A model generated the notes under the pieces. The model was not told where the DNA came from. It saw only the letters and a program-made list of their open reading frames with translations, and ran no database searches. Below are positions 1 to 9,515 of a stretch of DNA of 64,000 nt, in pieces. Both the position numbers and the translations under genes were made by a program. The first letter of the stretch is position 1. Each line of letters begins with the position of its first letter. Source of the DNA: Roseburia intestinalis L1-82 (GTDB lineage: Bacteria > Bacillota > Clostridia > Lachnospirales > Lachnospiraceae); assembly GCF_900537995.1 (NCBI RefSeq), contig NZ_LR027880.1, forward strand, positions 4,009,501-4,073,500, given 5' to 3'.

Positions 1-2201
1 TCAACTTCTGAATCAGACATTGCACTCTTTTCATCATCTGTCAAAGGCTCATATCCCTTTGCTGTATCCGCATTGTAAAGTGATGTCATTTCGTTGATCA
101 GAGAATTGTACTGTGTCAGGAAACTCTTGATCTTATCGTAAATTGCCTGTGTATCGGTCGCAGTTGTGACGGTAATCGCATTGGTATCCCCATCTCCGGT
201 TGCCTGCATTGCAGTAATGGAAAGTCCGTTGATAGAGTAGGTATTCAGTGAACTGGTGTATGTAATACCGTTTAATTTAATTTCAGAATCACAGCCATCA
301 ATCTTCTTAGCACCTGAATTGGTATATTGAGAGCTCTGATCCATAATTTCTTTTGAATTCTGTACTTTCTTTACAAATGCAGTTAATGCTGTTGTATAGT
401 CTGATGAAGTTGAATCCATTGCAGCCAGATCTGCAAGTACCGAATTATCATCCATCGTTTTCTGTGCTGTGGTCATGGTCGTCTGATTCTTTGTAATGAC
501 CTCCGCATATTTGTTTGTCACCTTTGTAACATCACTTGCTTTACCTGTTTGATATGCCTGCTGAATGGAATCAATGATATTCTTTCTGGAATATTCATCA
601 TCAGCAGCCAGTGAATCCTCTGCACTTTCATACACATTGACTTTCTCAATATTAGATGTCAATTTAGAAACAACCTCATCGGTAAGTGTATCCTTCTTAT
701 CCTCTCTAATCTTACTGAGTACATCTGCGGAACGTTCGATACCTGTTGCTGCAGTTCCCTGTGTATATTTCATCTCTGTAATATCTTCTGTTGTACAATC
801 TGACACAGCAACTGTTTTTCCACCACTGACTACATTTTTATCACTATCTACTTCCTTAAAAGTGGTTCCGTCTAATATATAATTTTTTCCATCTGTTCCT
901 GCATATGTTCCGTTATCATTCGGTGTATACACAACTCCGTTTTTATCTGTATACTTATCCCCAATCTTATGCGATGTACCTGTAGCATTATAATATGCCA
1001 CATTTTCTTTGATACTGATCGTCTGTGTCGTGCCATCATCTGAGATATAAGAATATTTTGCATTTCCATCATCATCCTTATCACCGGTTGCTGTCCAGAC
1101 ATGACCATCTTTATCTGTATAAGTTCCGTCATCATTCGCTGTATAGGTAAGATTATCGCTTCCCTGATAAGTTACAACTTTCTGTATATACTGTTTGGTT
1201 CCATTATTATCATACGCGTAAATCGTATTACCATCTGCATCTTTACCTGCTTCTGTATATACATTCCCAGCCGCATCCATCACAGAATTCACTCTCTGGG
1301 TTGCACTCATGCCAAGTAAAGTTTTAAGTTTCTTCTGATCATCATCAGATAAACCACTGTTTTTTAACGCATCCATCATCTCTGTATATGCCGTTGCATA
1401 TCCATATGCAGATGAAAGATTCGCATTCTGCCCTGATGCTGTCTTATATGCTTTCTGCGCATCCTGATATTTCTGAATGGCCTTCACTACATTCTGCTCC
1501 AACTTAGTGTCATTTGCATCATAGTACTGTGTATAAGACTTGTATGTTGCATTCGTCGCATCTGAGCCAACAGCCAGTCCCATCTGATACAGTGCTCTTG
1601 CACCTTCTGTATTTCCACCGGTCAGAGTGAAATCATTATCTTTTCCGGTATCTTTAGAACTAATGAAGATACGATGATTTGTCTCATCAAAGTTTGCACT
1701 AACACCGGCATCTTTTAATGAAGCGATCACATCACCAACAGTCGATCCCTGTGTCACTGTAATCTCTTTTGTTGTACCATCACCCTTTGTCAGATTGATC
1801 TTTGCATCTCCACCTGTATAACCTAGTTCAGCAAGTGTTGTGGATGTCGTCGTCTTGCTTGAAAGCTGTGCTCCGGTCAGATAACCCGCCTGCGCAACTT
1901 TAAGAATATTTAGCTGTTGTGTTCCGGTCGGTGCATTATTTCCTGCCTTTACCGTTGCTTTGGTAGAATCGGAAACAGTTGTTGATTTTAAATTATATGC
2001 GGTAGATAATTTCATGCTGCCGACGCTGCTGTAAAGACTGTAAATCTTCGTATTCAGTGTTTTCCACGCATCCTGCTTCCAGGATAATTTTGTCTGTGCC
2101 TTTTTGTATTTATTCGTCTTATAGTTGTATGAAGATACCAGAGCTGAAATGATAGCTTCTGTATCAAGACCTGATGTCAAACCGGTAATTCTGATTGGCA
2201 T
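1..2201 (-). CDS. fliD: Flagellar cap protein FliD (hook-associated protein 2), partial
   Basis: Caps the growing filament and helps flagellin subunits fold at the tip. The frame is open from the ATG at 2201 (preceded by AGGAG) to the left edge, so at least 733 residues are visible and the C-terminus is missing. The N-terminus MPIRITGLTSGLDTEAII is the classic FliD start; the ~1-110 region is predicted to form the D0/D1 coiled coil. Residues about 305-460 form an unusual insert rich in Tyr, Thr, Asp and Gly, with repeated units of the type YTD-K-G-VYT-DG-Y, inside the variable surface-exposed region. The first residues visible at the edge remain in frame. Last gene of the flgM-to-fliD series. 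Identification is firm; the role of the insert is unknown. Confidence 0.95.
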   Translation of the reverse strand, partial: MPIRITGLTSGLDTEAIISALVSSYNYKTNKYKKAQTKLSWKQDAWKTLNTKIYSLYSSVGSMKLSTAYNLKSTTVSDSTKATVKAGNNAPTGTQQLNILKVAQAGYLTGAQLSSKTTTSTTLAELGYTGGDAKINLTKGDGTTKEITVTQGSTVGDVIASLKDAGVSANFDETNHRIFISSKDTGKDNDFTLTGGNTEGARALYQMGLAVGSDATNATYKSYTQYYDANDTKLEQNVVKAIQKYQDAQKAYKTASGQNANLSSAYGYATAYTEMMDALKNSGLSDDDQKKLKTLLGMSATQRVNSVMDAAGNVYTEAGKDADGNTIYAYDNNGTKQYIQKVVTYQGSDNLTYTANDDGTYTDKDGHVWTATGDKDDDGNAKYSYISDDGTTQTISIKENVAYYNATGTSHKIGDKYTDKNGVVYTPNDNGTYAGTDGKNYILDGTTFKEVDSDKNVVSGGKTVAVSDCTTEDITEMKYTQGTAATGIERSADVLSKIREDKKDTLTDEVVSKLTSNIEKVNVYESAEDSLAADDEYSRKNIIDSIQQAYQTGKASDVTKVTNKYAEVITKNQTTMTTAQKTMDDNSVLADLAAMDSTSSDYTTALTAFVKKVQNSKEIMDQSSQYTNSGAKKIDGCDSEIKLNGITYTSSLNTYSINGLSITAMQATGDGDTNAITVTTATDTQAIYDKIKSFLTQYNSLINEMTSLYNADTAKGYEPLTDDEKSAMSDSEV

Positions 2202-2273
2202 ATTATCACTCCTATCTGATGAAACTTTTCATCTGTTATTATATACTCTGCAGACAGACTGTACTGTCTTTGT

Positions 2274-2732
2274 TTACATTTTCTCGTCCACCAAAAGTCC
2301 TGCGACTTCCCAGACCTTTGCGATCATGTCAAGCGTTTTCTCCGGCGGATATTCCTTCAAGACTTCTTTTGTGTCCTTGTCCACAATCTTGATCATAACG
2401 CGGTTCGTGGCATCGTGGATGCCAAAGACTGCTTCCGAATTGTGTGCTCTCTTATTGATCTCTTCTACAGCTTTCCGGATCTGGGTGTTATTTCCTGCTC
2501 CTACGAGTGTTTCCTGCTCCTCATCCTTGTCGTTTCTGGCACTCAGACTGTTTTTGGTATCCGTACTGTTTTTGTTTTCTGCCTTCCATGGAGTCGTGAT
2601 GTTCTCCACTGTTTGCGTTGTGCCGCCTGTAGCACTTCCGCTGCCTGCAGCACTGCTATTTCCTGCTGCAGCTGCCTCTACGGATTTGCCGTAAGATGCT
2701 GTCGATGTTTCCTGTATCCGTTGAACTCCCAT
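2274..2732 (-). CDS. flaG: FlaG family flagellar protein
   Basis: FlaG-type protein of 152 residues, thought in other bacteria to influence filament length. The conserved domain is C-terminal (FGIHDATNRVMIKIVD followed by KEYPPEKTLDMIA), with a low-complexity Ala/Gly/Ser/Thr segment in the N-terminal half. The frame is open farther upstream to an ATG at 2801, but the ATG at 2732 has GGAGG at good distance and is chosen here. The stretch before the start contains two GGA triplets (GGAGG and CAGGATC), so CsrA binding at this leader is conceivable. It lies between csrA and fliD in the same direction. Confidence 0.85.
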   Translation of the reverse strand: MGVQRIQETSTASYGKSVEAAAAGNSSAAGSGSATGGTTQTVENITTPWKAENKNSTDTKNSLSARNDKDEEQETLVGAGNNTQIRKAVEEINKRAHNSEAVFGIHDATNRVMIKIVDKDTKEVLKEYPPEKTLDMIAKVWEVAGLLVDEKM

Positions 2733-2882
2733 GATCCTGACCTCCGTTTCCATGGTATCCACAACTTCTTTCTGCTGTGTTTCACACTTCCCTGTGTCCA
2801 TCTGTGCATGCAGGCTATATTACAACCCGTATGCTAACTTACTTAATCTGTGTTTTATATCGGTTTCTTTGCGCATAAAATT

Positions 2883-2968
2883 AATACCGGAGCCGCATTT
2901 TTCTGCCTGTATAATAGAATGCACGCTCCGAGGTCATTCTATTATTGTGAATTATGAGCTCCGGTATT
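2883..2968 (-). promoter_or_regulatory. Nested inverted repeats directly after csrA
   Basis: Two perfect 11-bp inverted repeats are nested: the outer arms are 2883-2893 and 2958-2968 (AATACCGGAGC / GCTCCGGTATT) and the inner arms 2911-2921 and 2935-2945 (ATAATAGAATG / CATTCTATTAT). The inner loop (2922-2934) holds GCTCCG, which can pair with the outer-arm CGGAGC instead, so two folds compete. On the transcribed strand the loop displays GGA. There is only a weak T run on the minus strand, so this is not a typical terminator. Confidence 0.6.
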
Positions 2969-2970
2969 TT

Positions 2971-3186
2971 TCAAAGCAGATCCTTTAAGGATGCGATCGC
3001 ATCGATATTAAGAGCTGCCTTATTTTCATTCTGAATCTGAAGATATACTTCCTTGCGGTATATCGGCACTTCTTTCGGTGCAGATATACCGATTTTCACC
3101 TGATCTCCGCGGATTTCAAGCACTGTGATCTCAATGTTATTGTTTACCACCAGAGATTCACCCTTTTTTCGTGTCAATGCCAGCAT
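2971..3186 (-). CDS. csrA: Carbon storage regulator CsrA
   Basis: RNA-binding dimeric regulator that blocks translation by binding GGA motifs in leaders; in Bacillus its flagellar target is the flagellin mRNA. At 71 residues it has the usual CsrA length, starting MLALTRKKGESLVV, with the core ITVLEIRGDQVKIGI and the PIYRKEVY segment. Its start lies 2 nt after the fliW stop, so the two are surely co-translated. FliW is the known protein antagonist of CsrA, which explains the pairing. The nested inverted repeats begin 2 nt beyond its stop. Confidence 0.97.
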   Translation of the reverse strand: MLALTRKKGESLVVNNNIEITVLEIRGDQVKIGISAPKEVPIYRKEVYLQIQNENKAALNIDAIASLKDLL

Positions 3187-3188
3187 TT

Positions 3189-3650
3189 TTATTCCTCTGC
3201 TTTCTTTCTGCCTTTTACAGCTTCATATACATTAAACTTGATCGGATAATCATCCTCGACGATCACCTGGCAGCCTTTTCTGGTGTCTGTATTAATCACC
3301 AGCGGTGCCTTTAGATTAACAGTCGTATCTTTTTTATCCGCCGCTGCTGTGAGCGTTACAAGTATGTAGGTATTATCCTCTGTAAGATCTCCAAGTGGCG
3401 TCAGCATCTCATCGCTGACCGATGGTGCATAATCAGGTTTGATCTCATTCGGATGCATGACCGGAAATGCAATTTCCGGTTCGTCCATGGACTGAAACCA
3501 CATGATCGAGGACGGTGTTCTCTCTTTTTCCTTATCAAAAATCAGGGTAAACTTTCTTAAATCCGGGAATCCGATCATTCCATTCTCTAAAGTAATGATC
3601 TTCTCCTCGTCAATATCTATCTCCCCAAAAAGCCTTGTATTTGCTTTCAT
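3189..3650 (-). CDS. fliW: Flagellar assembly factor FliW
   Basis: FliW binds flagellin and CsrA alternately, linking export of flagellin to release of CsrA. The 153-residue protein has the FliW core: an N-terminal FGEIDIDEEKIITLENGMIGFPDL, the WFQSMDEPEIAFPV segment and a C-terminal APLVINTDTRKGCQV. The start at 3650 has GAGG nearby (AGGAAAAGGGA). It is directly followed by csrA, the arrangement expected for the FliW-CsrA-flagellin switch. Confidence 0.96.
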   Translation of the reverse strand: MKANTRLFGEIDIDEEKIITLENGMIGFPDLRKFTLIFDKEKERTPSSIMWFQSMDEPEIAFPVMHPNEIKPDYAPSVSDEMLTPLGDLTEDNTYILVTLTAAADKKDTTVNLKAPLVINTDTRKGCQVIVEDDYPIKFNVYEAVKGRKKAEE

Positions 3651-3719
3651 TCCCTTTTCCTCCTGATGCAGCCTGTGTGATCACGACATGCATTCTAAGA
3701 ATAATGCTGTTAATATAAT

Positions 3720-5315
3720 TTACAGATAGCTGAGCAGTGTCACCTGATTTACCTTGGAAGCTGCCTGCAGTGATGACTGATAAGCAGTGTATGCCGCTGT
3801 ATACTCCAGAATGATATCTGAAAGTTCTCGGTCTTCATTCTTGGACTTTAACTCTTCCATCGTTTCCTGCTCATTTGACATACGGTTTTTCGTCAACGCA
3901 AGGCTCTGTCCTTTACTTCCGACATCTGTTAATGCAAGATTGACCTTCTGCAGATAGGTATCGCAGTTTCCAATGTAGCTGTTATAGAGCTTTTGCATAT
4001 TATCATTGGCATAATCGCGCTCTTTTTTCGCTGCTGCGATCCACTCTTCTAATTTTGCCTGACAGTCATCCGAAGAATATTCCTGCATTTTCTTCATGGC
4101 ATTTAAATCTGTCACTTTCTGTTCTGCGTCAAGCGAACGCTGTACAGCATCGATCAGCTCATCCACATCCCTGCTGAGTCCGTGATCAAATACATTTGAT
4201 GCCTCTGTATTGACAGTAAGTGTCTGGTTTGCAGCCACTACATAATCGATATCCTGATAGATCTGATTGCCATCTTTATCATATTTCTCATACTTTAACT
4301 TATTGTTCGTATCTGTAATATTCGTGCAGTTGTAATAATATTCCGGACGAAGTTCACCATTTGTAAATCCGGTCTTTGTATAGGAAATATCCAAAGATGC
4401 TTTATTAGTGGAAAGTGTATCTGCTGCTGTTTTGCTGAATACCATTTCTCCGGTATTACGGATCAGCACTGCCTCTCCATCTGCAATGTCATATGATTTT
4501 GGTGTTTTCGTGGATGCTTCTAACCATTTATCATAAGAATCATATACGGTAACATTCATATTTCCCGTCTTATTGACAGGCGTTGTCCCTGTTGTATCTG
4601 TATAATTGTAACTGATCGTTACCGTACTGCCATTTGCAGAGGTTTTTGTGGTAGTTCCTGCTGCATCTGTCACATCCAGGCTGTCAATGCTGTCATAGCC
4701 AAGACGGATTCTATTATAAGCAGCCTGGGTTGGAGAAGCGATCTTTGTGCCATCTAACACATCTGCCTGATTTCCTGGAACTGTAACATCATTTCCATAA
4801 TACCGGTGTTCCTGCAGATCAGCATACGACATCTTCTGGTCGATCTCGTATGAAGTCTTTTGTTCGTCTTCCGTAAATGTCAGCTTTTTATTTGTGCGGT
4901 ATCCGGTAAATACCGTTCTGCCGGCATAATCCGCATTTCCTTCTGAATATAATTTATCACGCAGTTTTTCCAGCTGTGTCAGGATCGTTTTTCTGTTGTC
5001 TGTTGTAAGTGAATCCTGTGCGCCGTATTCACACTGGGTACGGATCGTCTTGATAACGTCCTGCATACTGGAGATTGCAGTCTCCGTTACATCCAGCCAT
5101 GATTCTGCATCTGGAATGTTCTTCTCGTAGTACTGGTCGATCTCGCTTAAGGTACTGCGCAGACGGAGTGCACGGATCGCCGTTACCGGGTCATCGGAAG
5201 GACGCTGTATTTTTTTCTGGCTGGTCATCTGATTGTTCAGTGTGTCCACATTTCCTTTATTTCCATTGATATTAATGGATGTATTATGCAATATGATATT
5301 ATTTGTAATACGCAT
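3720..5315 (-). CDS. flgL: Flagellar hook-associated protein 3 FlgL
   Basis: Junction protein between hook and filament (HAP3). The N-terminus MRITNNIILHN and PSDDPVTAIRALRLRS are flagellin-like D0/D1 features, as is the C-terminal EYTAAYTAYQSSLQAASKVNQVTLLSYL. At 531 residues it is longer than the ~300 of enterobacterial FlgL because of a large middle domain, which is common in Clostridia. The ATG at 5315 is preferred over that at 5321 since GGAGG lies 8 nt upstream of it but only 2 nt from the other. Follows flgK by 27 nt. Confidence 0.93.
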   Translation of the reverse strand: MRITNNIILHNTSININGNKGNVDTLNNQMTSQKKIQRPSDDPVTAIRALRLRSTLSEIDQYYEKNIPDAESWLDVTETAISSMQDVIKTIRTQCEYGAQDSLTTDNRKTILTQLEKLRDKLYSEGNADYAGRTVFTGYRTNKKLTFTEDEQKTSYEIDQKMSYADLQEHRYYGNDVTVPGNQADVLDGTKIASPTQAAYNRIRLGYDSIDSLDVTDAAGTTTKTSANGSTVTISYNYTDTTGTTPVNKTGNMNVTVYDSYDKWLEASTKTPKSYDIADGEAVLIRNTGEMVFSKTAADTLSTNKASLDISYTKTGFTNGELRPEYYYNCTNITDTNNKLKYEKYDKDGNQIYQDIDYVVAANQTLTVNTEASNVFDHGLSRDVDELIDAVQRSLDAEQKVTDLNAMKKMQEYSSDDCQAKLEEWIAAAKKERDYANDNMQKLYNSYIGNCDTYLQKVNLALTDVGSKGQSLALTKNRMSNEQETMEELKSKNEDRELSDIILEYTAAYTAYQSSLQAASKVNQVTLLSYL

Positions 5316-5342
5316 TGCCATTTCCTCCTGTTATAAATCCGT

Positions 5343-7184
5343 TTATACTCCGGTTTCCTCGATCAGTTTGTCATATACTTCTGCCATAACTGAGATCATT
5401 TTAGATGATAAATTGTAGGCATTCTGGAACTTGATCAGATCAAGTGCTTCCTCATCCTCATCCACACCGGAAACAGACATTCTCTGTGTCTCAAGCGCTG
5501 CCTGTATATTTGTATAATTGTTGCTGAAGATCGTAGACTGCTGTGTATCAATGGAGATATCAGAAATCATACATTTCAGGAATCCTGATGCATTTCCTGC
5601 ACGGAATAAAACCGTATCACTCTTTAATTTTGCCAGATCTTCCACCAGTTTATACTTATCTACACCTTCCTCTGTATCTGCCTTATACTGTGCAGCCAGC
5701 TTGGAAGAATCTTTTACACAAATGGAAGATACACAGATATTGGATGCTGTCAGTTTGTAATAGGAGCTTGCGCCGCAGTCTGTCGTGTTTCCATGATTCT
5801 TATCGCTCTTTCCTAATACATATTCCTCACCGGTCACCTGATCTGCACCGGTAAAGAAAGAATAATAGTCTGTTGCATTTCCGTCTAAATCCTGTCCTTT
5901 TAACATGATATCATTAAATAAAGAACAGAAAGAACGTAAAAACTGATTCATCTGTGACATGTAATACGGAACACCCATGGTATCAACAGAGCTTCCGATG
6001 GATGCCTGCATACCGTCTACCTTATTGGACTGCTGCTGGCTTAATGCGTCCTCAAGTTCGAAAGTATAGGATGTGATCTTGCCATTGGCATCCGTCTCAA
6101 ATGTAAAATTCGTATAATTGTAATCTTTTCCGTAAATGGTAAGTGTACCGCTCTCAGGCACCGTCATTGCCTCAATGTCTGTGATGGAAGGACTGACAAC
6201 TTTCACATGTTTGCTGTCGATCACTCTTGCCTCACCGGTAAAGTTCTCTCCGTTGTTGCCATCACGGATATCAAACAATGCCTTTAAGGTACCTGACATG
6301 GAACTTGCGCCAGCTTTGAAGCTGTTGCCGGTTTTCTCCCATTTAACATCATATAAACCGTCCATATCGGACTGGTTTACTTTATTTTCCCTTGCAACAC
6401 ATTTTAATGTTTCATAATCGTAGGTATCTACCAGTACCTGACCACCGATCTTAACTGTAAAGTAATTAGCTCCTGTCGGCAGTTCCGGATCGTTTGAGTT
6501 CTGTACCGGAAGTTCCTCTGCCTCTGTCGGAACAATCTTGGATAGCTCATCGATCAGTAAGGCTCTCTGGTCACGCAGTTCGTTCGCATAACCACCCTGA
6601 ATTTCAATGACGTTGATCTGATGATTTAAACTTGCAATCTTTTCTGCGATGGAATTGATATTCTGAACCGTGGATTTGATCTCCTCGTTGGCATTATTCT
6701 GAATATCTCCCAGACCGGATGCAACGCTGTTAAAGAATGTTGCAAAGTTCTGGGCACTTCCGATAAACTGCTGACGTGTATTCACATCTCCGGCATTGTT
6801 CTTTAAGGTATCTAAGTCATTAAACATCGTGTTTAAGATTGTTGAAAAACCTTTGGAAGAATCATCATCAATAAAATAATTTTCAATCTGCTTCAGGTAA
6901 TTGAGCTTCGTCTCATATAAACCGACAGATGACTGGTTGTACCAGTATTTGTTGTCATAATACTGGTTGCGAAGCTGTTTTACGGACTCGGTCGTAACAC
7001 CGGTTCCCATACTGCCGTATTTTGCATAGGCACGAATAGACTCGGAAGCAACACGGTTTGCCTGCTGTTTGCTGTATCCTTTTGTCTGTACATTCGATAT
7101 ATTATTTGCACTCGTATTTAAGGCAACCTGATATGCACTTAATCCTGAAGATGCAATCGTTAATCCAAAAAATGTTGATGGCAT
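5343..7184 (-). CDS. flgK: Flagellar hook-associated protein FlgK, second copy
   Basis: HAP1-type protein of 613 residues. The N-terminal motif (FFGLTIASSGLSAYQ, then SANNISNVQTKGYSKQ) is that of flagellar rod/hook/HAP proteins, and the C-terminus (IKFQNAYNLSSKMISVM) is FlgK-like. The start has AGGAGG at good spacing. It lies 17 nt after another flgK-type gene with which it shares architecture but limited sequence in the middle. Both ends are intact, so it is probably functional. Which of the two is the orthologue of classical FlgK cannot be decided here. Confidence 0.9.
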   Translation of the reverse strand: MPSTFFGLTIASSGLSAYQVALNTSANNISNVQTKGYSKQQANRVASESIRAYAKYGSMGTGVTTESVKQLRNQYYDNKYWYNQSSVGLYETKLNYLKQIENYFIDDDSSKGFSTILNTMFNDLDTLKNNAGDVNTRQQFIGSAQNFATFFNSVASGLGDIQNNANEEIKSTVQNINSIAEKIASLNHQINVIEIQGGYANELRDQRALLIDELSKIVPTEAEELPVQNSNDPELPTGANYFTVKIGGQVLVDTYDYETLKCVARENKVNQSDMDGLYDVKWEKTGNSFKAGASSMSGTLKALFDIRDGNNGENFTGEARVIDSKHVKVVSPSITDIEAMTVPESGTLTIYGKDYNYTNFTFETDANGKITSYTFELEDALSQQQSNKVDGMQASIGSSVDTMGVPYYMSQMNQFLRSFCSLFNDIMLKGQDLDGNATDYYSFFTGADQVTGEEYVLGKSDKNHGNTTDCGASSYYKLTASNICVSSICVKDSSKLAAQYKADTEEGVDKYKLVEDLAKLKSDTVLFRAGNASGFLKCMISDISIDTQQSTIFSNNYTNIQAALETQRMSVSGVDEDEEALDLIKFQNAYNLSSKMISVMAEVYDKLIEETGV

Positions 7185-7201
7185 GTTAACCTCCTATGCT
7201 G

Positions 7202-8965
7202 CTATCCAAGCTGTGTGATCAGATGCTCGATCATCTCATTAATAACATTAATAAAACGGCTGGATGCATTGTATGCGTTCTGGTATTTGATCATATAAGT
7301 CAATTCTTCATCCGAAGAAACTCCGATTACCTGCTGTCTCTGGTTATCAACTGACTGTACCGTCTGGGACAGGTTTGTTGCAGTAGAATTGTATACATTT
7401 CCGTAGGTAGCAACCTCTCCGATCATAGCTGCATAATAGTCCTTAAAGCTGTATGCCTTTGTGTCATTCGGATTGACTGTAAGGCTTTCTTTATCCCACA
7501 CTGCTGCAAGTGTCGCCATCAGTGACTGGTCTACATCTCCATTCTGCCGTAAATGTGGAAGTAGTGTTTCATCTGTGATCAATGCGCTGTTCACACTTGT
7601 ACTTCCCATCGTGTACTGCTTTGTTGTATCAGCCGGATCTTCTTCATTGTATAAATAATAGGTCTTTGTCTCACCAGAAGCCGGATCTGTATAGGAAACC
7701 TCCGTATAACGTTCTGTTCCAAGTCTTGTAAATAACTCCTGTGGCGGAAGTTTGCCATCTGATCCCACTGCGCATTTATCTGCATCTAAGATCTTCGTAT
7801 TTGCTGTCACGGTATAGGTATTGCCGTCTGCATCGGTCATGGTAACAGATCCGTTTCCTGTCAAACCTGTGATGTAATTCGATGCTTCCGTATTCGGGCA
7901 TAAGATATCGTTGATCGCCGTTGCAATTCCATGGAACAACTGATCCATCTGTGCTTCTGCACGGAGCATAACAGACATGCCTGTCGTATCATCATAAGTC
8001 TTGCCGTCCACTCCAAGAATATCCTTGTAATTGGCAACTTTATCTCCTCTCGCAAGCACAAGAGCTTTGATCTCTCCCATATCGTTTTTATTTTCCGTGG
8101 AAATATCACGGTTAAAATTAAACAGATAGGTATACTCACCCTTGTCCGGATCTGACAGATGGGACCAGTATGGTGTCACAAATCCTGTCGCTTTGTCCGT
8201 CTGTTTTTCTACTTTATAGTAGCCGTTCTCATTGACAAACTCGTTGCCTTCCACGCTGACGCGCACGACACCGTTTACCTCTTCTTTATAAGAAATATCA
8301 ACAAGACTTGCCAATTCATCTAATGCCAGATCTCTTGCATCACGCAGTGTCATTGCAGTTTCAATATTTCCTGCCTCGATCTTCTGGATCTGCAGATTTA
8401 GTTCACTGATCGTCTTTCCAAGTTCATTGACCTGATCAATGTCATCGGAAATCTGTGAATTGATATTATACTGATAACTCTTCAGTCCAGAATAAACAGC
8501 ACTTGATCTGCTGGTAAAAAGCTGTGCCTTCTGAATAACAAGATTCTGATATACGCTATCCTCCGGGTAATTATATAGCTCCTGAAATGAGCCCCAGAAA
8601 TCGGTTAATGCATCCTGAAAAGCCTGTCCCTCTAATTCCTGATAATAGTTCTGCACCTCTGTCAGTGCCTCACTGGTCGATGCATAAAAAGACTGACGGC
8701 TTGATTCCGTACGATATAACCGATCTAAGAATACATCTCTTGAATGGACAACATCTCCGATCGTTACACCAAGACCGGATTGCTGATTGCTGATTGCTGC
8801 TGTTGTATTAAATGTGACATAGTCACGGTCTGCAAACAAAACGCTCTGACGCACATATCCTGTTGTGTCTAAGTTCGCCAGGTTATTTGATGTTACGTTA
8901 AGTGCATTCTGACTGCTCTGTAAACCGGCTACGCCGATAAACATACTTCCAAAACCATTTGCCAT
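7202..8965 (-). CDS. flgK: Flagellar hook-associated protein FlgK, first copy
   Basis: FlgK-type HAP1 of 587 residues. N-terminal GFGSMFIGVAGLQSSQNA and SNNLANLDTTGYVRQ match the rod/hook/HAP N-terminal domain; the C-terminal YMIKYQNAYNASSRFINVI is the matching D0 helix. Start codon preceded by GGGAGG. Sits between flgN (its likely export chaperone gene, 21 nt upstream) and the second flgK. The long central region is the usual variable part. Whether the two FlgK proteins form one mixed junction or serve in sequence is not visible in the sequence. Confidence 0.9.
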   Translation of the reverse strand: MANGFGSMFIGVAGLQSSQNALNVTSNNLANLDTTGYVRQSVLFADRDYVTFNTTAAISNQQSGLGVTIGDVVHSRDVFLDRLYRTESSRQSFYASTSEALTEVQNYYQELEGQAFQDALTDFWGSFQELYNYPEDSVYQNLVIQKAQLFTSRSSAVYSGLKSYQYNINSQISDDIDQVNELGKTISELNLQIQKIEAGNIETAMTLRDARDLALDELASLVDISYKEEVNGVVRVSVEGNEFVNENGYYKVEKQTDKATGFVTPYWSHLSDPDKGEYTYLFNFNRDISTENKNDMGEIKALVLARGDKVANYKDILGVDGKTYDDTTGMSVMLRAEAQMDQLFHGIATAINDILCPNTEASNYITGLTGNGSVTMTDADGNTYTVTANTKILDADKCAVGSDGKLPPQELFTRLGTERYTEVSYTDPASGETKTYYLYNEEDPADTTKQYTMGSTSVNSALITDETLLPHLRQNGDVDQSLMATLAAVWDKESLTVNPNDTKAYSFKDYYAAMIGEVATYGNVYNSTATNLSQTVQSVDNQRQQVIGVSSDEELTYMIKYQNAYNASSRFINVINEMIEHLITQLG

Positions 8966-8986
8966 GGTAGTTCCTCCCTGCTTTTA

Positions 8987-9499
8987 CTATTGCTTCGCGT
9001 CGAATCCACTGCTGCCTAAGATATCGCCTGTATTATAGGCATTCTTATCATAGTTGGCAGTCTCAGGTGCCTGTCGCGTACTTCTCAGCAAGGTAAGGTC
9101 AAATTCCACCATCTCCAATGCCTGTTTTAAAAGTGCTTCATTCTGTCTGTTTAGCTGCTGCATCTTAGCACCGGCCTCAAGCAGCCTGTCACGCTGTCTG
9201 GTAAGTGCTTCCTGTTCTTTTGGCTGCTTGTTAAGATATCCGATCATCTTTGTGATCGTCATCTCTTCCGGGCTCTGACCTAAGACAGTCGCCATATCCG
9301 TCAGGACACGGTTTCTTTTATTGGAAAGATTAAGAAGCACGCTCGCAGCATCCTGCTCTCTCGTCGTAACATCCGTAAGATGTTCGATATTGCCCTGCAC
9401 CACTGCGTCTGTTTTTTCAGTCGCAAGTGTGATCAGTTCCTGATACTGCTTCTCCTCTTTACCCAGCACATCCAAAAGCTCTTCCATTAAACTAGCCAC
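8987..9499 (-). CDS. flgN: FlgN family flagellar export chaperone
   Basis: Predicted cytosolic helical protein of 170 residues with the position and composition of FlgN, the chaperone for FlgK and FlgL. It is rich in Glu, Gln and Leu with coiled-coil character throughout (ELLDVLGKEEKQYQELITLA at the start). The start is probably GTG at 9499, with GAGGA 7 nt upstream; an ATG lies four codons on. Its place between flgM and flgK matches the conserved flgM-flgN-flgK order and supports the call more than the sequence itself. Confidence 0.85.
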   Translation of the reverse strand: MASLMEELLDVLGKEEKQYQELITLATEKTDAVVQGNIEHLTDVTTREQDAASVLLNLSNKRNRVLTDMATVLGQSPEEMTITKMIGYLNKQPKEQEALTRQRDRLLEAGAKMQQLNRQNEALLKQALEMVEFDLTLLRSTRQAPETANYDKNAYNTGDILGSSGFDAKQ

Positions 9500-9515
9500 A
9501 GATTCATCCTCACTT

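Noticed and set aside
2125..2694. Plus-strand frame of 189 codons
   Set aside because: It lies antisense over fliD and flaG, has no recognisable domain and no ribosome site; a shadow of the real genes.
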